Assembly (NCBI GenBank): GCA_022787165.1
Contig: JALFVL010000004.1
Coordinates: 1-64,000, forward strand
Length of the DNA stretch: 64,000 bases
Direction: 5' to 3'
Source of the DNA: Clostridiales bacterium
GTDB taxonomy: Bacteria > Bacillota > Clostridia > Christensenellales > Aristaeellaceae
This document shows, in pieces, positions 35,025 through 43,320 of this stretch (positions within the stretch are counted from its first letter, which is position 1; each line of letters opens with the position of its first letter). The notes under the pieces were generated by a model that was given only the letters and a program-made list of their open reading frames with translations, was not told the DNA's origin and made no database searches. The position numbers and the translations under genes are program-made.

Positions 35025-36908
35025 TTAGCCCGCCGCTTTCGCGTTTTCGGGCTTTTTTTCCTTCCAGGGATGAAACGTCGGCACGACATCGGCTATGGCC
35101 TCCACCGCGCGTTCGTCATTGTCGTCAACAACCGCCTCGAGCCGGGACATCATGCGCTCGAACTGCTCGTCGTCCACCTTGTCCACATTGGCGACGAAGA
35201 TCTTCTTGTGCGCCGTTTTCGTCATCTTGTCCCGCTCCGAATCCATGAGCAGCTCCTCGTAGAGCTTCTCACCCGGGCGCAGGCCGATGATCTTGATGGG
35301 CATATCCACGTTGGGCTCATAGCCATACGCGCGAATCAGCTTCTGCGCCAAATCCATGATGCGAACCGGCTCGCCCATGTCGAGCACGAAGATGGAGCCG
35401 GACTTTGCGATGCCACCGGCCTGCAGGACGAGCTGCGCCGCCTCTGGAATGGTCATGAAATAGCGGGTGATGTCAGGATGCGTCACCGTCACGGGGCCGC
35501 CCTTGCGAATCTGCGCCTCCATCAGAGGGATGACGCTGCCGTGGCTGCCCAGCACATTGCCGAATCGGACAGCCATGCATTTCATGCTCGTTTTCTCCCC
35601 GTAGCGCTGAATGAGCATCTCCGTGATGCGCTTGGTCGCGCCCATGACGTTCGTCGGGTTCACGGCCTTGTCCGTAGAGAGCTGGACGAGGCGCTCCACG
35701 CCATGCGCGCTGGCGGATTCGAGCAGGTTGCGCGTGCCGAAGACGTTGTTTTTGATGGCCTCCGCCGGGCTGCGCTCCATCAGCGGCACATGCTTGTGTG
35801 CCGCGGCATGAAAGACCACCTCCGGGTGATAGAGATCGAAGACCTCATCCAGCCGGCGCTTGTCCCGTATGGATCCAATCAGCGTAATCACCGGGCAATC
35901 GGAGCCATAACGCTGGCGAAGCTCGTATTCAAGCTCATAGGCGCAATTCTCGTAGATTTCAAAGATGATCAGCAGCTTGGGCTTGAAATGCATGATCTGG
36001 CGGCAGATTTCGGAGCCGATGGAGCCGCCGCCGCCTGTGACCATGACGGTTTTCCCGGAGAGATAGCCCGCGATGGAAGCGGTATCCAGCTCCACCTCCT
36101 CGCGCGAGAGAAAGTCGGAGATATTGAGCTCGCGGATAAACGGCGCGCCTTCGCTGCCGACGGCGTCAGCATCCGTCGGCTCGGAAAGCATCCGCGTATG
36201 GCAATGCGCCTGATTGCACAGCTCGAGCACCTCCTGCATCCGCTCGCTGTTCCCCAGCGAGGGAATCGCGACGATGATCTCGCGAATGCCGTAACGCGTG
36301 ACCAGCCTGGGAATGTCCTTCGTCGTGCCCCTTACAGGCACGTTCTGGATGCGCAGGCCCTGCTTGCTCTTTGCGTCGTCGACCAGAATCACGGGCTTGC
36401 CCATCTGCTTGGGATTCTTGTTGCAGATGTTGACCGCATAGGCGCCTGCCTCACCCGCTCCGACGATCATCACGGGCATGGCGTCACCCAGTCCGCCGGG
36501 AATCCTGTCCTTTGAAAAGACGCGCCATAGCATGCGGCAGCCGCCGATGGCGATGGTGCCGATCAGCGGAATCAGAATCAGCACGCTTCTGAACAGACCC
36601 AGGCTGAAAAACTGATTGGCCGCCAGCGTCAGCCCGCAGGCAATGGCGCTGAGCAGCGACAGCCGCGCCGCATCCCGGACGCCCGCGTAGCGCCACATGA
36701 TCTGATAGATGCCGCCAATCGCGTAGCAGAGCATGTAGATCGCCAGGATGAGCGGAAGCGCGCCCAGCAGCGTCTGAATGTGGCGCACGGGAATGTACAT
36801 TTCAAAGCGGAGCTCCATGCTCGCATATATCGACAAAAGAATGAGCGCCAGATCCAGCAGGAACATGCCCGCCTTGCGCATCCAGGCGTTCTCTCTCAAT
36901 CGTTTCAT
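35025..36908 (-). CDS. CapD/PglF-type nucleotide-sugar 4,6-dehydratase
   Basis: 627 aa from the ATG at 36908 (GGGGGAC upstream). Four N-terminal membrane helices (about residues 12-125) precede a CoA-binding-like Rossmann domain (GAGEAGAYAVNICNKN). The catalytic SDR domain follows, with VTGGGGSIGSEI and STDKAVNPTNVMGATK. The M-x-x-x-K in place of Y-x-x-x-K is the mark of membrane-bound UDP-GlcNAc 4,6-dehydratases (PglF/WbpM/CapD). It should make a 4-keto-6-deoxy sugar for glycans such as surface polysaccharide or glycoproteins. No glycosyltransferase cluster is in this window, so the product is unknown. Confidence 0.92.
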   Translation of the reverse strand: MKRLRENAWMRKAGMFLLDLALILLSIYASMELRFEMYIPVRHIQTLLGALPLILAIYMLCYAIGGIYQIMWRYAGVRDAARLSLLSAIACGLTLAANQFFSLGLFRSVLILIPLIGTIAIGGCRMLWRVFSKDRIPGGLGDAMPVMIVGAGEAGAYAVNICNKNPKQMGKPVILVDDAKSKQGLRIQNVPVRGTTKDIPRLVTRYGIREIIVAIPSLGNSERMQEVLELCNQAHCHTRMLSEPTDADAVGSEGAPFIRELNISDFLSREEVELDTASIAGYLSGKTVMVTGGGGSIGSEICRQIMHFKPKLLIIFEIYENCAYELEYELRQRYGSDCPVITLIGSIRDKRRLDEVFDLYHPEVVFHAAAHKHVPLMERSPAEAIKNNVFGTRNLLESASAHGVERLVQLSTDKAVNPTNVMGATKRITEMLIQRYGEKTSMKCMAVRFGNVLGSHGSVIPLMEAQIRKGGPVTVTHPDITRYFMTIPEAAQLVLQAGGIAKSGSIFVLDMGEPVRIMDLAQKLIRAYGYEPNVDMPIKIIGLRPGEKLYEELLMDSERDKMTKTAHKKIFVANVDKVDDEQFERMMSRLEAVVDDNDERAVEAIADVVPTFHPWKEKKPENAKAAG

Positions 36909-37037
36909 CGTTAGTCCCCCATCATTTATCCTATCCCTTGCAGGGCAGTTGTTCAAAGATGGATTATAGCATAGAATCCATGCCGTTTTCAACCCCGCAG
37001 CCCGCTTTGCCCTCATTTTCAGCGTATCCCGAACACG

Positions 37038-37124
37038 GAGACACTCTTCAGCTCCGGACTCGACCGTTAAGCAACAGGACTGTATCACTTCGTCGGTGAT
37101 GCGGCCGGCATCATGCCGGTTTAG
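37038..37124 (-). repeat. Intergenic repeat, copy B
   Basis: Related to copies A, C and D. On the minus strand it begins CTAAACCGGCATGATGCCGG and runs through GAAGTGATACAGTCC, GTTGCTTAACGG and CCGGAGCTGAAGAG. It lies just beyond the galK terminator, in the sense direction of galK, within the 284-bp gap before the dehydratase gene. I see no ORF in that gap. Confidence 0.8.
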
Positions 37125-37128
37125 GCTG

Positions 37129-37158
37129 AAAAAAACGCGGAGGAAAAACTTCCCCCGC
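37129..37158 (-). terminator. Terminator of galK
   Basis: A 9-bp stem with one wobble (37137-37145 with 37150-37158) followed on the minus strand by seven Ts, 35 bases after the galK stop. Confidence 0.85.
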
Positions 37159-37192
37159 ATCTCTTTGACCCCTGCTCTGTTCAGTTTCGCTC

Positions 37193-38473
37193 TTACGCCA
37201 GCGGCATCATCACGGCGCCCTCCGGGCGAATCATCAGCGGCGTACAGCTTCCCTTGCCGAACGCTCCTTCGATCATCGCAATATAGTCGTTCAGGCGCGT
37301 CGTGGGCACATAGGCCTGGATCGTGCCCGCAAAACCGCCGCCATGAACGCGCTGTGCCCCCTCGCCAGCCAGGAAGCGGCGGCTGAGCTCGATACCCATC
37401 GCCATCTGCTCCTGGTTCGGGCGGGCATAGACGTTCTGAAGCAGCTTCCAGCTGCTGTCACCCGAACGGGTCACAGCGTCAAAGAATGCCGGCAGGTCGC
37501 CCGCGCGAACTGCGGCAACCTCCTCGAGCACCCGGGCATTGTCGTCGTAGAAATGCAGCGCGCGCAGCACAGCGCGATCGCCCACCGCCTTGCGCAGCTT
37601 GCCGATATTGGCCTCCACCTGCTCCTGCGGCACCTCACGCAGCACCTTCTTGCCAAACTGCGCCGCGACAGCCTCCATCTCTGTGCGGATGGCGGCATAA
37701 TCATCGGTCAGATCGCCATGGTCGCCGCCGGTATTCACCACGCAGAGCGCATAGCCCTTCGCGGCGAAATCACAGGCAATGGCCTCCACCTGCGCATCCT
37801 CCGTCTTAAAGTCGATCGTCACCATGCCGCCGACGGAAGAAGCCATCTGATCCATCAGGCCACAGGGCTTGCCGAAATAGACATTCTCCACCTTCTGGGC
37901 GATCACCGCGCGCGTCTTCGAATCGACGACAAATCCATTGTACAATCCATCAAGGATCGCCGCAATCAGCACCTCAAACGCCGCCGAGGAGGAAAGCCCG
38001 CTGCCGCGCAGCACAGAGCTGGACACCGTCGCGCGGAAGCCACCGACCGCATAGCCCATCTGGCGCATCACGCCTGCCGTGCCGCGAATCAACGCGAGCG
38101 TCGTGCCGAAGTCCGCCTCGCGAACCTCCAGCGCATCAATTGGGACGGTGATCGGTGGGAAGCCCTCGCTGTCCACAACGATCACGCCGTCGTCCGTCTT
38201 CTCGACAAAGGCGACCGTATCGAGATTGACCGCCGCAGCCATCACGCGGCCGTTGTTGTGGTCGGTATGGTTTCCGCCGATCTCCGTGCGCCCTGGCGCG
38301 GAAAAGAAGCAGATTTCCCCCTTGGGTGCGCCGAAACGCGCCTCAAAGCGCTCCACCAGCTTGCCGTAGCGCACGCGCTGGGCCTCAAGAATCTGCTTTC
38401 CCTCACCATACAGGGTCGCCACGCGGGAAGCAAACGTCTCAGACTGGGAATATGCGGTCCACTGACTGTTCAT
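37193..38473 (-). CDS. galK: Galactokinase
   Basis: 426 aa from the ATG at 38473 with GGAGG eight bases upstream. It is a GHMP kinase: the galactose-binding motif PGRTEIGGNHTDHNNG near residue 60, the ATP-binding motif LRGSGLSSSAAFEV, and the late RVHGGGFAGTIQAYV. It phosphorylates galactose to galactose-1-phosphate, the first step of the Leloir pathway. galT and galE are not adjacent, so it is a solitary gene with its own promoter and terminator. Confidence 0.95.
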   Translation of the reverse strand: MNSQWTAYSQSETFASRVATLYGEGKQILEAQRVRYGKLVERFEARFGAPKGEICFFSAPGRTEIGGNHTDHNNGRVMAAAVNLDTVAFVEKTDDGVIVVDSEGFPPITVPIDALEVREADFGTTLALIRGTAGVMRQMGYAVGGFRATVSSSVLRGSGLSSSAAFEVLIAAILDGLYNGFVVDSKTRAVIAQKVENVYFGKPCGLMDQMASSVGGMVTIDFKTEDAQVEAIACDFAAKGYALCVVNTGGDHGDLTDDYAAIRTEMEAVAAQFGKKVLREVPQEQVEANIGKLRKAVGDRAVLRALHFYDDNARVLEEVAAVRAGDLPAFFDAVTRSGDSSWKLLQNVYARPNQEQMAMGIELSRRFLAGEGAQRVHGGGFAGTIQAYVPTTRLNDYIAMIEGAFGKGSCTPLMIRPEGAVMMPLA

Positions 38474-38539
38474 TGCCTGTTCCTCCATTAGTAAGAATCA
38501 TCTCGTTGCCTGTCGATTGGCACAGCTTGTCTTTATCCT

Positions 38540-38568
38540 ATTATTGACGTCCTGCCGGAATTTGTCAA
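38540..38568 (-). promoter_or_regulatory. Sigma-A promoter for galK
   Basis: TTGACA (38563-38568) and AATAAT (38540-38545) with 17 bases between them, 67 bases upstream of the galK ATG. Confidence 0.65.
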
Positions 38569-38693
38569 GGGTTTACAGCGAAGGCTGTCTGAAAAACTGT
38601 CCTTCCGCAGCCTGATTGCGTCTGAGACCGGCCGCTTCTCCCGTTCACAAGCGCAGCATGCCATCCTGTTCTCACAAAATACCCCTCTTTTAA

Positions 38694-38708
38694 GTTCAAA
38701 TTGTGAAC
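38694..38708 (+). promoter_or_regulatory. Operator palindrome 1 of the marR-degV region
   Basis: GTTCA-AATTG-TGAAC, a 5+5 palindrome located 18 bases upstream of the -35 box. It is matched by a second copy at 38764-38778. Confidence 0.6.
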
Positions 38709-38725
38709 AATTTTGCTTCCTCCTC

Positions 38726-38754
38726 TTGACAAACCTGGAACAGGCGTGTATCCT
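38726..38754 (+). promoter_or_regulatory. Promoter of the third marR gene
   Basis: TTGACA (38726-38731), 17-base spacer, TATCCT (38749-38754). It lies between two GTTCA-N5-TGAAC palindromes. Confidence 0.7.
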
Positions 38755-38763
38755 GTACAAGTC

Positions 38764-38778
38764 GTTCACTTTATGAAC
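38764..38778 (+). promoter_or_regulatory. Operator palindrome 2 of the marR-degV region
   Basis: GTTCA-CTTTA-TGAAC, at the expected transcription start of the marR gene. Its centre is 70 bases from the centre of palindrome 1, about seven helical turns, so two bound dimers would lie on the same DNA face. Confidence 0.6.
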
Positions 38779-38801
38779 CTTTATCCATGCCGGAGGCCTA
38801 C

Positions 38802-39248
38802 ATGAATGAGGAACAACTCCAAGCCGGCGACAAGCTCCTGGATGCCTGGCTTAACCTGACATCGACCCTTTGGAACACACGTCTCGTCGTCTCCATGCCC
38901 TATAACGAGGCCCATGTGCTCGGTCTGCTCCTGCGCCACTGCGGCGAGCCAATGACCGCCACTGATCTCATCCATCGAACGTATCTGCTCAAGAGCCAGA
39001 TGAACAAGCTTCTCACCTCGCTGGAGAGCAAGGGATTTATCACTCGTGTCCGCGCAAAAGAGGATAAGCGCCGCATCGAGATCCGCCTCACGCCGGAGGG
39101 TGTCCTTGCCTACCGCGAGGAGCACAAGCGCGTCGAGGCCATCCTCCAGCAGCTGACAGGGCGCATCGGCGCGCAGCGCGCGTTGGACATCGCCCAGGAC
39201 CTCAGTGAGATCGTCACGCTGCTTGACGACATTCTGACCGGCTTCTGA
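38802..39248 (+). CDS. MarR-family transcriptional regulator (third)
   Basis: 148 aa from the ATG at 38802, five bases after GGAGG; an ATG at 38787 has no ribosome site. Winged-helix segment: DLIHRTYLLKSQMNKLLTSLESKGFITRVRAKEDKRRIEIRLT. Two palindromes of the form GTTCA-N5-TGAAC flank its promoter, so autoregulation is very likely. It may co-regulate degV, which follows after 69 bases, and perhaps the divergent galK. Ligand unknown. Confidence 0.9.
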   Translation: MNEEQLQAGDKLLDAWLNLTSTLWNTRLVVSMPYNEAHVLGLLLRHCGEPMTATDLIHRTYLLKSQMNKLLTSLESKGFITRVRAKEDKRRIEIRLTPEGVLAYREEHKRVEAILQQLTGRIGAQRALDIAQDLSEIVTLLDDILTGF

Positions 39249-39317
39249 GTTCCACAACCAACCCTGCGGGCACACCCCTTGACAAGAAGGGCGCCAAGCA
39301 AAAGAAAGGACATCGAC

Positions 39318-40163
39318 ATGATCCGCATTATCACCGATTCCGCCGCCGATTTCAGCCGCGAGGAGCTTGAGCAAAACAGGATTGATTCCGTCCCCCTGCA
39401 GATCGCCTTTGGCGATGACACCTTTGCGGACAATAACGAGGATCTGCCCGCCGGGGCGTTCTGGAGCCGCCTCAACGCCGGAGAAAACCCAAAAACCTCT
39501 CAGCCCTCTCCGGAAGCCTTCCTCCGCCTGTTTGAGGAAGCCAGGGCTGACGGCGATGAGGTCATTTGCGTCCTGCTCTCCTCCGCGCTCTCCGGCACCT
39601 TCCAAAGCGCCCTCCTCGCGCGCGACATGCTCGATGACGCGCCGGTGGTTCTCGTCGATTCCCTCCTGGCAACCATCGGCGAGAAGCTGCTCGTTCTTCA
39701 CGCCTGCCGTCTTCGTGACAAGGGGCTTTCTGCCGGGGACATCGCCAGCGAGCTTGAACGCTTCAAGACGCGCATCCGCGTGCTGGGCTGTCTCAACACA
39801 CTCGATAATCTCGCGCGCGGCGGCCGCATTCCCAAGGCCGCAGCCAATCTCGGCACGCTGGTACAGCTCAAACCGCTGGTCACGCTGACACCGGATGGAC
39901 AGATCACGCTCGCCGGCAAGGGCATGGGCCTGCATCGCGCGACGGATGCGCTCATCAAGCTCACGCTCGAGCGCCCTGCCGATCCTGCCTATCCTGTCCT
40001 CCCTCTCTACACGCATACCACGGAGAACTGCGCAGCCTTTATCCGCAAGCTGAACCAGGCCGGTTTTGCATGCGACATGGCAGTCGCGATGCCCGTCGGA
40101 CCCACCATCGCCACGCACCTCGGGCCCTCCGCCTTCGGTATCGCCTATGTGACCGCCGAGTGA
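39318..40163 (+). CDS. DegV-family protein (fatty-acid-binding)
   Basis: 281 aa from the ATG at 39318 (AAAGGA upstream). The start IRIITDSAADF is the typical DegV beginning, and LLSSALSGTFQSALLARD and FKTRIRVLGCLNTLDNLARGGRI are conserved. Members of this family (FakB) bind fatty acids and present them to the kinase FakA. No fakA is in this window. It is probably co-transcribed with the upstream marR and ends at a strong terminator. Confidence 0.93.
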   Translation: MIRIITDSAADFSREELEQNRIDSVPLQIAFGDDTFADNNEDLPAGAFWSRLNAGENPKTSQPSPEAFLRLFEEARADGDEVICVLLSSALSGTFQSALLARDMLDDAPVVLVDSLLATIGEKLLVLHACRLRDKGLSAGDIASELERFKTRIRVLGCLNTLDNLARGGRIPKAAANLGTLVQLKPLVTLTPDGQITLAGKGMGLHRATDALIKLTLERPADPAYPVLPLYTHTTENCAAFIRKLNQAGFACDMAVAMPVGPTIATHLGPSAFGIAYVTAE

Positions 40164-40187
40164 CCGGACTGCCCGGCCCGTAAAGAG

Positions 40188-40240
40188 AACACCCCGCATT
40201 TCATCCGGCTCCGGATGACTGCGGGGTGTTTCTTCTTTAT
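40188..40240 (+). terminator. Terminator of the marR-degV unit
   Basis: An 11-bp stem (AACACCCCGCA 40188-40198 with TGCGGGGTGTT 40220-40230), with an inner CATCCGG/CCGGATG hairpin, followed by TCTTCTTT. It may also serve the convergent Gx transporter gene. Confidence 0.85.
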
Positions 40241-40255
40241 TGGGAGAATCAAAGC

Positions 40256-40762
40256 TCAGTGCTTCAGCGCCTTGAGATGCTTCATGACCATGCGGGCGAT
40301 GATGCCCGTCAATACGCCCGTCAGCACGCCGGAAAGCATCAGAATCGGGAGATAGGTGACGATCAGCTGCGGCGTATGGAGAATCGCAACCGCCATCAGA
40401 ATCTGTCCGACGTTGAAGAACACGGCTCCAATCGCGCTCACGCCAATGATGCTGACGCCCTTGACGCGCATGATCAGGATCATGGCGAGCAGAGAGAGTA
40501 CACCGCCCGCGAGCGAATAGAGCATCGCGGACATGTTCATGTAGATCAGCCAGCTGAGCAGCGCCTTGAGCAGCATCAGCAGAATCGACTGACGGATGCC
40601 GAGCATATACAGGCTGTAGAGCAGCACAGAATTGGCAAGACCGAGCTTGATTCCCGGCACTGGAACCGGCAGCGGAAACTGCCGCTCAATCAGGCCGAAC
40701 ACCAGCATCAGGCTGGTCAGCAGCCCCGAGAGGGCCACCCTTGAAGCGCCACCATTGCGCAT
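40256..40762 (-). CDS. Gx transporter family protein (heptaprenyl diphosphate synthase component I-like)
   Basis: 168 aa, five or six hydrophobic segments. It carries the family pattern FGLIERQFPLPVPVPGIKLGLANSVLLYSLY. Members are annotated as heptaprenyl diphosphate synthase component I or as Gx transporters, resembling ECF S-components; transport of a small molecule is likely but unproven. It follows a NusG domain II protein by 28 bases, the usual clostridial pair. Confidence 0.88.
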   Translation of the reverse strand: MRNGGASRVALSGLLTSLMLVFGLIERQFPLPVPVPGIKLGLANSVLLYSLYMLGIRQSILLMLLKALLSWLIYMNMSAMLYSLAGGVLSLLAMILIMRVKGVSIIGVSAIGAVFFNVGQILMAVAILHTPQLIVTYLPILMLSGVLTGVLTGIIARMVMKHLKALKH

Positions 40763-40790
40763 GAATTCGTCTTCCTTCCTGGTTGCCCTG

Positions 40791-41399
40791 TCACTCGACG
40801 GGAACCATCTCGATCGTCACCTCGTTGGGCAGGCAGATGACGAACGTGCTCAGAATTCTCGTCTGGTAGTTGTCAAGCGATATTTCGCCCTGCCCCACGC
40901 AGTCCTGATTTTCGCAGGTCGAGGTCTCCATGTAGACCTTCTCCGGCGTGATATGAACCTTGTTGACCTTGCCGTCCTCCTGCTGGATGGTGATGATCTT
41001 GTCCCTGTCCATCGGGATGGGATCGCCATACTGACGGCCGCCAACCGTCAAAACGACATAGCCCTTCACCTCGGCCGTTTGCGCGCGCGGCATGGGGCCC
41101 GCTGCGGCTTCCGCCTTCCCAGCAGTTGCCGCCGGAGCCGCCGTCTCTTCGGGCTCCTCGGTTGTCTCGGGCGCCGCGGACGCTTCCGGAGCTTCGGTCT
41201 GCACCGGCGCCTGCGTCGCTTCAGGTGTCTGCTGCGGCGCAGGGCTCTCATCGAGATAAGTCACGGCATCCGGCGCAAGCGTCTCCTGCGCCACCTTGTC
41301 CTCAAGCTTTGTCCTAGGCAGAAGTCTGGAAGCTGCCAGCATGACGGCCGCAACGGCGATGACAGCAGCAATGACAAGCAGATCCTTCCTTTTTGGCAT
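40791..41399 (-). CDS. NusG domain II-containing membrane-anchored protein
   Basis: 202 aa. An N-terminal membrane anchor (residues 7-25) is followed by a low-complexity linker rich in Pro, Ala, Glu and Thr (about 45-100) and a C-terminal NusG domain II-like fold. The segment CENQDCVGQGEIS carries the C-x4-C typical of these proteins. It is not the transcription factor NusG. Proteins of this type are usually found beside Gx transporters, as here. Function is unknown. The ATG has GGAGG upstream. Confidence 0.87.
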   Translation of the reverse strand: MPKRKDLLVIAAVIAVAAVMLAASRLLPRTKLEDKVAQETLAPDAVTYLDESPAPQQTPEATQAPVQTEAPEASAAPETTEEPEETAAPAATAGKAEAAAGPMPRAQTAEVKGYVVLTVGGRQYGDPIPMDRDKIITIQQEDGKVNKVHITPEKVYMETSTCENQDCVGQGEISLDNYQTRILSTFVICLPNEVTIEMVPVE

Positions 41400-41414
41400 G
41401 TGCGCGTTCCTCCA

Positions 41415-41783
41415 TCAGGCCTTGTCCGGCTGCTCGCCGTAATCGATGCTCAGCTCATTTGTCCCGTCGGACCAGAGGCGCTCAAGCTGATAATACTCGC
41501 GATCCTGCTCATGAAAAATGTGTACCATCAGGTCACCGTAATCCAGCACGCACCAGCGTCCTTCGGTCATGCCCTCGCGGCGCCTGGCAAACAGATCCTG
41601 CTTGGCGAGTTCCTCCTCCACATGCTCCGCAAGCGCCTTTACCTGCGGCACAGAGCGTCCCGTCGCAATCACCATATAATCCGTGATCACCGTCATCTCG
41701 TCCACCTTCAGTGCGACGATGTCCTTGGCGCGCTTTGCGTCGAGCGCCTTCGCGGCGAGCACAGCCATTTCGCTTGCGTTCAT
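41415..41783 (-). CDS. rsfS: Ribosome silencing factor RsfS
   Basis: 122 aa from the ATG at 41783, seven bases after GGAGG; the frame is open far upstream but without a start signal. It matches RsfS/Iojap: KDIVALKVDEMTVITDYMVIATGRS, WCVLDYGDLMVHIF and the REYYQLERLWSD end. RsfS binds ribosomal protein uL14 and blocks subunit joining when nutrients are short. It follows the fused nadD-yqeK gene, the conserved order nadD-yqeK-rsfS. Confidence 0.96.
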   Translation of the reverse strand: MNASEMAVLAAKALDAKRAKDIVALKVDEMTVITDYMVIATGRSVPQVKALAEHVEEELAKQDLFARRREGMTEGRWCVLDYGDLMVHIFHEQDREYYQLERLWSDGTNELSIDYGEQPDKA

Positions 41784-41967
41784 AGAATGTCCTCCTGTTT
41801 GTTTGATCTCAATGTCCTTTTTAAAGCCTCGATCCGGGCATGAAGCTGCCACGTTTGCTTCGTTTTTCCAGCAAAACCGTCGGTACATGACGGTTTGTTT
41901 CAAAGCGCTTTGGGACAGCGTCTGCATGGATCCGCCGTCTGTCTGCCGGCACGTTTCCGTTTCTGCT

Positions 41968-43146
41968 CTACTGCTCCAACTCGTAATAAGCCAGGGCCGC
42001 CATTGTGTCGGGATGCAGCGTCTTTCCCTGCTGGCGCACATGCTCAAGGCTCATGCGCAGCGCCATACGCAGCGCCTCATTCAGGTCGGTCAGGCATGCC
42101 TCCCGAAGCTCTTCCAGCCCCGGATAGGTTTTTCTGTGGGGCTCGATCATATCGGCGAGATAGATGATCTTTTCCAGGCTGGTCATGCCCGCGCGCCCTG
42201 TCGTATGCCAGCGGATCGCGCCGAGCACTTCCGGGTCCGTGACGCCGTACACGGTCTGCGCAATACACATGCCTGCAACAGAATGCATCAGCGCCTTCGA
42301 TTCCTTCATCACCGGATCGAGCGGCAGCTGCCGCGCTGCCTTGACCATCTGAGAAAGTGCCATGCACTTGGCACAGTCGTGCAGAAGACCGGCCAACGAC
42401 GCCTTCTCCTCGCTGACGCCAAACATGCACGCCATCCTTCGCGCGGTCTCCTCCACGCCGAGCGTATGCTCGAAGCGCTGCGCGTCGAGCGTCTTCCTGA
42501 GCTTGTAGATCATCTTGTCGCGTTTCATCGATTGTCCATCACCCTGATCCGATCCATATAGTCCGTGGGAACGGATATAGCCTTCCACCAGCAGCGGCAC
42601 CTCATCCGTCAGCGGTTCTCCCTTTGCTGCATCTGCCCGAACCTGCGTCGAGGAAATATCCAGCTTTCCGGCGGCAAGGAAATCGATCCTTGCGCCCCGG
42701 GCCCTCCAGCGCTGCGCATAGTGCTCCGCCTCTGCATCATCCTCACCAGGCCGCAGCATCACCAGAAAGCCGCATAGCCCGATCACCTCGTCAATCCGCC
42801 GCCAGGTATCCAGCAGCCGCAGCGTGTCCGCGCCAATCAGATAGATCAGCTCGCTCTGCGGCATCTGGTTGCGCAGATGGTGCAGTGTATCCACCGTGTA
42901 AATCACGCCGCAGCGGTCAATCTCTTCCCGGGAGACCTCCATGCCCGACTCTCCTGTCAGCGCCAGCTCTACCATCTCATAGCGGCATTCTTTGTCTGCC
43001 AGGCCATCATGCTTGTGCGGTGGATTCCCCGAGGGCAAAAACAGCACCCGATCGACGCATCCGTTGTCAAGCGCAGCCCTGGCCAGATGCAGATGACCGT
43101 AATGGATGGGATTGAAGCTTCCGCCCATCAGACCGATTCTCTCCAT
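41968..43146 (-). CDS. nadD: Fused nicotinate-nucleotide adenylyltransferase and YqeK HD-domain hydrolase
   Basis: 392 aa. Residues 1-200 are NadD: MGGSFNPIHYGHLHLAR with the (H/T)xxH nucleotidyltransferase motif, then GADTLRLLDTWRRIDEV and ISSTQVR. Residues ~205-392 are YqeK: RFEHTLGVEETARRMA, LLHDCAKCMA (HD motif) and RWHTTGRAGM, with LADMIEPHRK. YqeK enzymes hydrolyse Ap4A symmetrically. The two genes are usually separate but adjacent; here one frame covers both with no stop, giving a bifunctional protein. The start is the second ATG (43146), nine bases after AAGGA. Confidence 0.93.
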   Translation of the reverse strand: MERIGLMGGSFNPIHYGHLHLARAALDNGCVDRVLFLPSGNPPHKHDGLADKECRYEMVELALTGESGMEVSREEIDRCGVIYTVDTLHHLRNQMPQSELIYLIGADTLRLLDTWRRIDEVIGLCGFLVMLRPGEDDAEAEHYAQRWRARGARIDFLAAGKLDISSTQVRADAAKGEPLTDEVPLLVEGYIRSHGLYGSDQGDGQSMKRDKMIYKLRKTLDAQRFEHTLGVEETARRMACMFGVSEEKASLAGLLHDCAKCMALSQMVKAARQLPLDPVMKESKALMHSVAGMCIAQTVYGVTDPEVLGAIRWHTTGRAGMTSLEKIIYLADMIEPHRKTYPGLEELREACLTDLNEALRMALRMSLEHVRQQGKTLHPDTMAALAYYELEQ

Positions 43147-43320
43147 CCGCTCCATTCCTTCCCTCAGCCCAGCTTCAGCCGCCTTTCAGGCATTCCTGCG
43201 CACGAAGTGCGCACAACATAATATTATAGCAAACTTGCCGCCGTTTCGAAAGAGGGAATGGAATACATTTTCAAAAATCGAGAAAAGATAATCCAAAGCA
43301 AACGAAAGGACGTATGCGCG

